Below are positions 11,310 to 20,237 of a DNA stretch of 58,000 nucleotides, piece after piece. The notes under the pieces are model-generated. The model did not search any database. It was not told the origin of the DNA and saw only the letters and a list, made by a program, of their open reading frames with translations. The stretch comes from Cryptomeria japonica (Eukaryota; Streptophyta; Pinopsida; Cupressales; Cupressaceae): positions 240,279,832 through 240,337,831 of the forward strand of contig NC_081409.1 in the NCBI RefSeq assembly GCF_030272615.1, in the 5' to 3' direction. A program made the position numbers and the translations under genes. Each line of letters opens with the position of its first letter. Position 1 is the first letter of the stretch.

Positions 11310-11740
11310 TGTTACTACTTATCAGATTGCCATTAGTTTTATGTCAAAGGTATACTATATACTCTAGTCGGTTATCTATTACTGAAATATTCAGTCGGTA
11401 TGTACAGTGTAGTCGGTTACAGAAGAAAGCAGTCACAGAATGCAGTATACACCAAGCTGTCTACCTAGTATCTTTACATTTCTACCGAGTAGCAAGATGA
11501 CACACCGAGTTGATTTACACCGAGTGAAACGTGTTACCAGATTCATTGAACCTGGACATGCACATGAAAATGTGTTACAAGATCGAGGCACATCTAACCG
11601 ATATCACATTGGAAATTGCACTTAAAGATTGTGTATGATTTTGAGGTTATCTAACCAATGAAATATTTTGCATGCTTATTCATTCAATAAATCGTGTTTG
11701 TAAGATCGAAGCAATGAATTGGATCACCGTCATAAGAGAT

Positions 11741-11750
11741 CTATTTATAC
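11741..11750 (+). promoter_or_regulatory. TATA-like box of the A-family LTR
   Basis: CTATTTATAC, conserved at the same place in all five A-family LTR copies (18598, 34735, 50955, 57798). It lies about 430 bases from the LTR start, so transcription would begin near 11775 and the rest of the LTR would be leader. Confidence 0.55.
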
Positions 11751-12013
11751 AACATGAGTTAAGAGTTAAAAGGTGTGTGCATGAGTGTGAGAAGACTGTT
11801 ACAGAGACACAGAGGTCACCGAGAAGGTTTTTAGAGAATAGTCAAAGAACAGAGTAAACAGAAGGGTTTATCGAGTTACTACATGGGTTACCAAGGTATG
11901 CTATAAGCAAGGTAACTTATTCTGAGCACATAGAATCTGCTATAACATTCCAGATGTAAAGTTGTAGATATTTGTAATGATTTTATTGTAATATTGTGAA
12001 GTTGTAAGAGAAA

Positions 12014-12262
12014 CCTTTAATAGGGTAAAAGACTCTAATCAAGTCTATAAATTGTAAAGCCTCTAACCAGGTGCAACATTTAGATGAAGTGTTGTAAAAT
12101 CCTTTAGCAAGGTAGATCTAACAGATCTTGTTACTCCTAACAGGGTATGCTATCAGAAATAGCTAAACATGTAGCTCTAATCGAGCACTCTTTATTATTG
12201 CAGTAGTGAAGTTGTGGGTGCCATCCCCACTGCAGTTTTTCTCTCTAACCAAGAGTTTCTGC
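12014..12262 (+). promoter_or_regulatory. Leader hairpin array and twin-hairpin module of A1
   Basis: A run of short inverted repeats: GACT/AGTC (12031-12045), CCT/AGG (12060-12071), CCTT/AAGG (12101-12112), AGATC/GATCT (12114-12128), GCTAT/ATAGC (12149-12163), GCTC/GAGC (12174-12186), GTGGG/CCCAC (12214-12230) and GCAG...CTGC with inner CTCT/AGAG (12232-12262). Most loops contain TAAC or TAAT. The stems differ from one another and from those in B and D, but pairing is kept. Likely RNA structure in the genomic leader; packaging or dimerisation is an inference. Confidence 0.6.
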
Positions 12263-12448
12263 GTAACCAAAATATATGTGTTATGGTGTGAATCATGTAT
12301 GATTGTTATCTATTAGTTTTAGTTTTATATTATGTTACTCCACTATTTAGTTTATGCATAATAGTAAAGATATTGTTGAAGAAATGTGTTGAAGTACTAA
12401 TTCACCCCTCCCCTCTCAGTACATTAGCTTTCCATATTGGGCCTAACA

Positions 12449-12464
12449 ATTGGTATCAGAGCTC
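12449..12464 (+). promoter_or_regulatory. PBS of A1
   Basis: ATTGGTATCAGAGCTC abuts the 5' LTR; complementary to the initiator tRNA-Met 3' end. Confidence 0.92.
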
Positions 12465-12510
12465 AAATCTTGGAAAAGGGTTTAACTACCTAAAGAGAAA
12501 GATCTTATCA

Positions 12511-13863
12511 ATGGAAGGCTATAAACAATCTCGGAGGATTGTGTATCTACAAGAAGAGATGGATCATGCGAATCAAGTGATTGCAGACATGCAAAGGCAA
12601 ATGCAAAAATCTCTGAAAGTGAGAAGAAGATTATCTGATGATTTGCAGGACTCTCAAGAGTTAGTGGAACAAATTGAGACATCATCTGAGAACAGTATAT
12701 CTAAAGAGATTGAAGAAATGATTGGAGTATTGAAAGAAAAGAACATAGCACTGGTTGATCAACTAAAAGCAATGAAAATAGAACATGAACATTTCAGCAC
12801 ACAGATGACTGAAAATCTAGATGCATTAAGAACAGCTAAGGATAAAGTAAGAGATCTAGAAAGAGAGAAACAACAACTTGAAGTCTTAGTATCTGATAAG
12901 AATGATGAAATCACAAGGTTGACTGGAATTCAAGAAAACCTATCAGATCAACTAGGCTATGCACATCATGAAGCAATTTTGAAGAATGATGAGAATGAAG
13001 AATTGAAACTTGAAGTATCAAAGTTAACCGATGAACTTGAAATAGAGAAGAAATCCAAAGAAACACTAAAGAAGAGTTATGAAGCATCAAAGATGTTGGA
13101 TGAGCAACTGAATGCAAGAAGACCCACAACAGATGCAGGACTTGGTTACAAAGGAAAAGACTCTACCGAGAAAGGAATTCATACTACCGAGAGAGGAGAA
13201 TCATCAAAGAAAGCTGGAAACAAGAATAACATCAAAAGAAAGAAGCCTATTTGCAACTCCTGTGGAAATCAAGGTCACACTGCTAACATATGCCAAATCA
13301 GAAAAGGTAAGCAACCGAATGCCACTAAGTCCAATGATTATTGTTACAATTGCAATAAATATGGTCACACATCTAATCAATGTAGGACAAAGTCTGTTAA
13401 CAATTATTAGAAGGCAAAACTCAAAGGGTTTTGTAAGAACTGTAATAGAGATGGACATAGTACCGAGAAGTGCTGGTTTAAACAAAAGAGCTATATGTGG
13501 TATACACATTGAGCAAATGCTAGAGGTTACCGAACTCACACAGATCCTTACCAACAGTATTCTACAGTACCATGGGATTACAATACAAGGATATGGTGTG
13601 AATGTTGTGGAAGATATGGACATATTAGTGCTAACTATTTTATACGGTTTGGGATGTACAACCAAAGATCATGGATAAATCCTGGTATGGCACGTTTTCA
13701 TTGTCACAAAGTGGGACACTTAGCTGGAGATTGCAGAGATCAACCTAGAAAAGACACTGAAGAAATAAAAGAAAAATTAAAGATGATTTGGAAAAAGAAG
13801 GAAATTGTGTCAAATGGAGAAAGCACCTTACCTACCAAGTTAGGTGCACCTATTCCAAATTAA
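12511..13863 (+). pseudogene. ORF1 of A1: coiled-coil and five-zinc-knuckle Gag-like protein
   Basis: 450 codons, starting MEGYKQS 47 bases after the PBS; A2 has the identical start and total length (51732-53084). Residues about 1-225 are a long charged coiled coil (QRQMQKSLKVRRRLSDDLQD and similar repeats). Residues about 240-260 are Ser/Lys/Glu-rich. Then come five CCHC-type knuckles: CNSCGNQGHTANIC, CYNCNKYGHTSNQC, CKNCNRDGHSTEKC, CECCGRYGHISANY (last Cys lost; intact in A2) and FHCHKVGHLAGDC (first Cys lost; intact in A2). In-frame stops are TAG at 13408 and TGA near 13510; A2 reads CAG and CGA there. No capsid or protease domain is recognised. The nucleocapsid-like role is inferred from the knuckles. 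There is no frameshift against A2. Confidence 0.82.
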
Positions 13864-14426
13864 TCGGTAAAGTTATGAAGGGACTACATTCTTTGAAGGT
13901 TAAAATATTAACAGTTCCTATTCAATTATGTACTAAATTCAAAATCTGCATAGTTAAGATGTATTAGTAAGCTTGAAACTCTATCAAAGTCTTTTGAAGC
14001 ATTTAACAGGAAACTTGTCAAGTCAGTGAATACAGGAAGCCTGTCAAGTTGGTAAATGAAGGAAGTTTGGTTACTCGATTAAAACGAAAAAAAGGAGATT
14101 AAATTGGTTGAAGAGGAACCGAGTGCATTTAATTTTTTTTTTTTGACCTAACCTGCACGAAGCCCGATAAGGTATTTTGTGTACTTAAAAGCATTTTTGC
14201 GGTCATTTACACTTACCAAGTTTTCAAGAAAGCAGAGCAAGAGATTCAAAGGTGATCAAACCTCCTACAAAGAAAATTCAAGGTATTTACATCAAATCTC
14301 AACACATTGTTAAGCTGGTTTACTGAGCGTATCTAGTTGCCATTATCTGCTAAGTATAAAGCGTCTGTCGTTTGAAATCCTGAAACCCTAAGGACTCTTT
14401 GTTAGTTTTTTATCTGAAATCTTCAA
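13864..14426 (+). other. Inter-ORF spacer of A1
   Basis: 563 bases with no ORF. The spacer is partly conserved with A2 (53085-53609). It has a poly-T run near 14133-14144, a CCCGATAAGGTATTTT box near 14163 (also in A2) and TACTTAAAAG near 14182, which could be a TATA-like element for separate ORF2 expression. That is speculative. The segment just before ORF2 is also conserved (AAGCGTC, TCGTTTG, AAACCCTAAGGA). Confidence 0.4.
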
Positions 14427-17400
14427 ATGGTGCCCAAGATCCAAGATCCCATAGTTGTCAAGAATGTAGAGAAGCCCTCACTAAAATACTCTTTGACTCC
14501 CAAAGTCGCTTCTGAACCGGATGACAAAACTGCCTTTTCACTTATCCCAGATAGAGTGTTACTAGTCGAAGATGTGAGATTCTTCACCAAATGTCGTGTT
14601 GAAGAACTCGGTCATGTTGAAATCAGAGACACCTATGATGAGCTATGTACTGATGGTATATTGAACAACAAGTATGAGCACATCAAAGTCAAGGGATTAA
14701 CTAAATCCCTAACCTATCCTCATGTGTTCAAACCCTAGTGGGTCAAGATTGTTCTGAGTAGAGTTCACGATGATTTCATGTGGCTAGAAGAACAACCATT
14801 TAAGATTACCAAGGAAATCATTCATCTGATTACCGGTTACCCTATCTATGATCATGCCCAAGCCCAGAAGATGATATCACAGAAGGAATTGATCAGTTTA
14901 ACCAGAGTGGAATCTGATTGTAGAGGATTGAAATTGAATAATGTCACAGATGAAGAACTAAAGTTTGCCATTATAGTAATGGGCTACTATTTCTTCCAAT
15001 CAGCAAGGGAAAACAGTGTTCCCTGTGTAGCAGTAGACTTGGCTTACAAAATTGTGAAAAAGGGAATGAAAATTGACCTATGCGAGGTATTGCTGAAGAA
15101 CCTATTTGAAAATCTAAACACCATTAGGAAGCCGAAGAAGAACAACTCGGCTAATACTCTAAAATTTGGATCACTACTAGTATGCATGTTCTTCTACTTT
15201 GAAAAATTCTTTCCATCAGTCGGTAAAGTTGTTTGGGAGCTACACCTGCCTATCACCCATCGGATTAATGACTTCATTAAGAAGTTAGGTGATAATTTCA
15301 ATAATATCATGGATGATTACTTCAGTAAATTCCAAGAGAAAATGCATAACAGATATAGGATTCCACCCCAGCTAGTAGAGAAATACAAAAATGATACATA
15401 TTTTGAAATTGACACCGATTACTATTATGTGAATGCTGTGGAACCAAGGACTCAATCTTTCTCACCAATGGGTTACGAGATTGATTTTGACATCGTAAAA
15501 TAGCAAATTGATCCATTTCTTACATTGCCAAGACATGCTACCGAGCTGAGGTATGGTACCTATGAGGAAGTAAAAGAAAAGGTAAAGATGAATATTGTAG
15601 TACCCAAAGCTACAAGAAAGGCAACAAAGATGATTAAGGCATTGTCTGAGAAATTCAGAGAAGACTCTTCCTCTACACCTATCAAAGGCACCATTGCCAT
15701 TACCGAAGAGGAATTTGAAGCCCAAGAGGCAGCTATAACATTGAGCACTGAATTGCCTAAGGGTAAAGTATTAAAGAGAAAGAAACAAGACACATCAAAA
15801 GTCTCACCAACTCCACCTCCAGTAAAGCAACCTAACACTAGAGCATCTGCAGCTTCACTGAGTAAGAAAACAAAGAGTGTTACTGTTCCCAAGGTAACAA
15901 AGACATACAAGAAATCTACTCGGAGACTCATTTTGGCAAAAGAGTCTAGTGATACCGAATCATAAGATGCAAGCAAATTTTAGATTGTCAAGAGCAAGAA
16001 GATAAATGTACATAGTGTTGAAAACTTTTGTTCTAATCTGAAAGAATATGGAGGATTTGGAGGATTTAGATATGCTAAGTATGAAACCAGGAACAATGAT
16101 GAAAAGAGACAAATTGAAGAAGCTGTCATCTGCACACTTTTAAAGTTCTGGTTAGCTCCATTGGAACTAGCTAAGTCACTTCCAAATGAACTATATCTGC
16201 ATATTGATAATAGGTGGAAGTATGCAATGGACTCAGAGAAACAAATCAGAGAAAGAAGTCTAGTCCATCTCTTTCCTGATATGTTAGTAGCTAAAATAAA
16301 GGAACATTTGACAACCTACAATTCAAAGTTTCTTGTCAAACAGAGAGCCTTAAAACTGATGAATGGGCTATATATTGATGAAGAAAATGAGATAAAAGCA
16401 AAGTGGCAAGAAATCTTTAAAATCAAGGATTCCGGTGAGCAAGCTACAGTTGAAATCATTGATGTCATTGAGCAAGGTCCTGATGCTACCAAACAAGACC
16501 CTGCTGACACCATTCAAATAGATGAAGATGTCATGGATTCAGAGGCCCCGGACCAGGAAATGATAGAAGGCACTGCATATGCAAAACTTGTATCTAGTGA
16601 ATCAGTCTTGGAACAAGTTCAGCCTTATCCACTGGTCAAGCAACCTGTCTCAACCAAAACTCCTCAGGATACAGATCAAGGCACTGAAGGGCACAAATCT
16701 GCAACAGGAGAAGGTACTACTCAAGAACAAACATCTCAAGCACCTTCTGGCACTAAGAATGTTGCAACTGAGACACCAAGTACTGAGACACTGAAGGACT
16801 CTACAGAGGCTAAAGGAACCAATCAAAGTGTTGCCTCTACTGAGCAACCTACTGAGGGTAACCAAGCCTCACAAGCAATTGTCTTAGTTCTATTGGTGAA
16901 AGGTAAAGAAAAGAAAGTGAAGAAGCATAGTTTTAAAGTTGATTTGTCAAAACCAATAGTGTTGCCTAATATAGACATAGCAAAATTAAAGGGGCAAGCA
17001 CTCATTGATTTCGGTGAACTGTGCAAAGCAAAGGCCGAACAAGAGGAGCAAATGGCCATTCAAAAGAAAAAGAAAGTACTTCAGAAGGTAAAAGCACTCC
17101 TAATAGATATGCTACCTGAAGCTACAGTATCAACTGATGCAGCCATCCACATTCAACTGGATGAACTCCCAACAAAGATAGAGACATTTGGAGTAGATGC
17201 ATTAGAGTATTTGAGCAATTTGAAAGACAAAGAGCTCACTGCCAAAATGATAGAAGATGTACAAAAAGCTATAGCTATTGGTAAAGTTAAACTTGTCAAA
17301 TTTATTGCTGAGTTGACTCCTCAACTCAAGCACATTCATTATTTATTTTAGAAACTCTGCACATTTTCTTTATTCATTAAAGACATTAAGAATAAAATAG

Positions 17401-17792
17401 AGGTGATTGAGAAAGAGATCATCGATCCCTCAAATAAGTTGACCATCGATCCATATTCAATTCAGAATTTTTATACAAAGCTTCAACAACTCATGGCTCA
17501 ACAATTGGACTTGAGAAATGACGAACACAAGATCAGGATGGACATAATGACACTTCAGACATTATTCCTTCCACATCTTTTATTAGTCCAAGAACAGATC
17601 AACCGAGCCACATACTTATCTACTACTCAAGAGGGAAGCACTCTAGATGGCTTAATATCACTATTGGTTGATATTCAAGCACAAAATTCTTTAATGGACA
17701 ATGTAAAGGATGCACTCTCTGTCGCTCTCACCGACGCCCAGACCAAGTACAAATCCATTTTTGATCAGTTACCGCCACCGAATAGAAATTAA
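14427..17792 (+). pseudogene. ORF2 of A1: large protein of unknown function shared by families A, E and F
   Basis: 1121 codons in one frame from ATG 14427 to TAA 17790, with only nonsense changes (14736, 15501, 15963, near 15981, 17349) and no frameshift. Residues about 1-350 are the conserved part: AFSLIP, VEELGHVEI, VLSRVHDDFMWLEEQPF, HLITGYPIYD, IDLCEVLLKNLFENL, LKFGSLLVCMFFYFEKFFPS and VGKVVWELHLPI. Then comes a basic Lys/Thr/Ser-rich region (about 380-510), a helical block (GGFRYAKYE ... LNGLY), an acidic Gln/Thr/Ser-rich disordered region and a helical C-terminus ending PPPNRN. No pol motif (DSG, YxDD, HHCC, DDE) is present. The N-terminal region may be distantly related to the plant mobile or putative plant transposon domains; I cannot confirm this. 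The TAG at 14736 is shared with A2. Confidence 0.75.
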
Positions 17793-18166
17793 GTTTTTGA
17801 TGTTTGTCAAAAAGGGGGAGTGATACCATATATTTGGGGAGTGATACAGTTTTGATACAGTATTGAGAGAATGATATAGTTTTCAGAGTATAGTATACAG
17901 CGGGAGTATACCGAGCAGAATAACCTGAGTATCCAAGAGCCGTATATAGAACAGTAAACAAAACACACAAGAACAGATCACCAAGCATGCAAAATCAGAG
18001 TTATGTACAGTATATCGACAAAGGGAGTATATCTGATATATTATTTTATTGACTATTGTATATACTATCAGTATAGTCATTTTGCAAGTATATAGATTAT
18101 TGAGTTATAACTTTGAAAGTAGTTTTTTTTTTGTCAAACATCTCAACTAATGTCAAAAGGGGAGAT
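17793..18166 (+). promoter_or_regulatory. 3' untranslated region of A1 with repeated PPT-like tracts
   Basis: Starts with CAAAAAGGGGGAG (17808-17820), 16 bases after the ORF2 stop; variants GGGGAGTGAT and GGGAGTATA follow, and the PPT proper TCAAAAGGGGAGAT (18153-18166) abuts the 3' LTR. A2 and E have the same double or multiple arrangement. Multiplied PPTs before the 3' LTR are described for the Sirevirus branch of copia. Confidence 0.65.
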
Positions 18167-19305
18167 TGTTACTACTTATTAGATTGCCATTAGTTTTATG
18201 TCAAAGTTATACTATATACTCTAGTCAGTTATCTATTACTGAAATATTCAGTTGGTATGTACAGTCTAGTCGGTTACAGAAGAAAGCAGTCACAGAATGC
18301 AGTATACACCGAGCTGTCTACTGAGTATTTTTACATGTCTACCGAGCAGCAAGATGACACACCGAGTTTATTTACATTGAGTGAAACGTGTTACTAGATT
18401 CATTGAACCTGGACATGCACATGAAAATGTGTTACAAGATTGAGGCACATCTAACTGTTATCACATTGGAAATTGCACTTAAAGATTGTGTATGATTTTG
18501 AGGTTATCTAATCAATGAAATATTTTGCATGGTTATTCATTCAATAAATCGTGTTTGTAAGATCAAAGCAATGAATTGGATCACCGTCATAAGAGATCTA
18601 TTTATACAACATGAGTTAAGAGTTAAAAGGTGTGTGCATGAGTGTGAGAAGACTGTTACAGAGACACAGAGGTCACCGAGAAGGTTTTTAGAGAACAATC
18701 GAAGAACAAAGTAAACAGAAGGGTTTACCGAGTTACTACATGGGTTACCGAGGTATGCTATAAGCAAGGTAACTTATTCTGAGCACATAGAATCTACTAT
18801 AACATTCCAGATGTAAAGTTGCAGATATTTGTAATGATTTTATTGTAATATTGTGAAGTTGTAAGAGAAACCTTTAACAGGGTAAAAGACTCTAATCAAG
18901 TCTATAAATTGTAAAGCCTCTAACCAGGTGCAACATTTAGATGAAGTGTTGTAAAATCCTTTAGCAAGGTAGATCTAATAGATCTTGTTACTCCTAACAG
19001 GGTATGCTATCAGAAATAGCTAAACATGTAGCTCTAATCGAGCACTCTTTATTATTGCAGTAGTGAAGTTGTGGGTGCCATCCCTGCCGTAGTTTTTCTC
19101 TCTAACCAAGAGTTTCTATGTAACCAAAATATATGTGTTATGGAGTGAATCATGTATGATTGTTATCTATTAGTTTTAGTTTTATATTATGTTACTGCAC
19201 TATTCGGTTTATGCATAATAGTAAAGATATTGTTGAAGAAATGTGTTAAAGTACTGATTCACCCCTCCCCTCTCAGTACATTAGCTTTCCATATTGGGCC
19301 TAACA
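18167..19305 (+). repeat. 3' LTR of A1
   Basis: 1139 bp, the same length as the 5' LTR, followed by the TSD CTATG. In the terminal hairpin the outer stem reads GTAG/CTAT, against GCAG/CTGC in the 5' LTR, so the C-G pair became T-A on both sides. Confidence 0.9.
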
Positions 19306-20237
19306 CTATGTTGTTCCTCAGAATGGACCATCTACTCCTAATGAGTTCAAGGAAGAAGAACATAATATTAGTCTGAAGGAAGCATTGCTTAGTGCCCTGA
19401 TTGATTCTAAGATGACAAATGTAATGGGTTTTCAGATTGCTAGGTAAAGCTTGAGGTGTTGTATGAAGGTGATAAACAAGTGAAGGTTTCTAAGTTGCAG
19501 AGTTTAAAAGGAAAGTATGAGACATTTAAGATGGGAGATGATGAGAACATACACTCTTTTATGGCTAAGGTGAATTACCTTGTCCTAGGTATTAGATGTG
19601 TCGGTGGAACCATTGAGGAAGATGAAATTGTTACTAAGCTGTTCAAATATTTGCCTTCTGCCTATAAGCATAAGGTTGCTGCTATTGATGAGATCTAGAG
19701 TGTGACTACAGTGACAAGAGATATGTTGGCTGGAAAGCTTGCTGCATTTGAGCTGAGTGAATTTAGAGAATCGCATGGAAAGTGTAAGACAATATTTAGA
19801 GTATCTCTATCTATATTCGGTAAGTAGAAGTATGATCCTGATGAGTGCAAAATATCCAGATATGAAAGAGAGAGAAGAGAGATGGAAGAGCAAGAAAGGG
19901 AGCTAGATGAACTTGAAGCACTGATTGCCTGAAGATTGCCTAAATGTGTTAGTAAGTATGATGGAAACTTGACTTTGAAATGTTTCTCTTGTAACAAGAT
20001 AGGACATTTTGCTTCTAGATGCTCGGAGAGAATGACTAAGTATGACAAACATGATAAGTTTGATAAGCATGATAGGAATGATAGATATTGGAAGCATGAG
20101 AAGTATGATAAGCCTTATAAGTCTAACCAAAAGTTTAGAAATCAAAAGAATTGTTATTATGTTGTTGATGAAGGTATTACAAATGAAGAATCTGAAGGAG
20201 ATGAGCTGCTAAAGTTGAAGAGAAAAATGAATGGGTG
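19306..20237 (+). pseudogene. Copia gag of G, C-terminal segment with zinc knuckle
   Basis: Continues G gag after A1: VVPQNGPSTPNEF, a frameshift near 19440, then LEVLYEGDKQVKVSKLQSLK, typical of the UBN2/copia Gag core (L.GKYETFKM...). Then the zinc knuckle CFSCNKIGHFASRC near 19980 and a Lys/Asp/His-rich tail (KYDKHDKFDKHDRND). In-frame stops are at 19696 and near 19825 and 19930. It is interrupted at the TSD GGGTG (20233-20237) by element B and resumes at 45878 with the protease. Confidence 0.85.

Larger units (their letters stand above)
11310..12448 (+). repeat. 5' LTR of A1
   Basis: TGTTACTACT...GGGCCTAACA, 1139 bp. U3 holds repeated AGTCGGT and ACCGAG-type hexamers. The TATA-like box is at 11741-11750, and the hairpin array and twin-hairpin module lie in the transcribed part. 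The other copies in the window are 18167-19305, 34283-35434 (solo), 50526-51669 and 57365 onward. Confidence 0.9.
11310..19305 (+). mobile_element. Element A1: complete non-autonomous LTR retrotransposon with two ORFs
   Basis: 7996 bp. The 5' LTR 11310-12448 and 3' LTR 18167-19305 are both 1139 bp, TG...CA, flanked by the perfect TSD CTATG (11305-11309 and 19306-19310). The PBS follows the 5' LTR and a PPT precedes the 3' LTR. The 5.7-kb interior encodes only ORF1 and ORF2, with no protease, integrase, reverse transcriptase or RNase H on either strand. It sits in gag of G. The LTRs differ at a few percent of sites by eye, with more differences in the first 300 bases. Confidence 0.9.

Noticed and set aside
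12295-12510. Upstream extension of A1 ORF1 (MYDCYLLVLVLYY...)
   Set aside because: It lies in the LTR and across the PBS. The hydrophobic stretch also occurs as a stray ORF in the 3' and solo LTRs. The ATG at 12511 is conserved with A2.
13204-13665. 153-codon minus-strand ORF
   Set aside because: Antisense shadow of the A1 ORF1 zinc-knuckle region; no conservation of its own.
15560-15976. 138-codon minus-strand ORF (and 54743-55081 in A2)
   Set aside because: Shadow of the basic region of ORF2; not colinear in codon pattern with any known protein.
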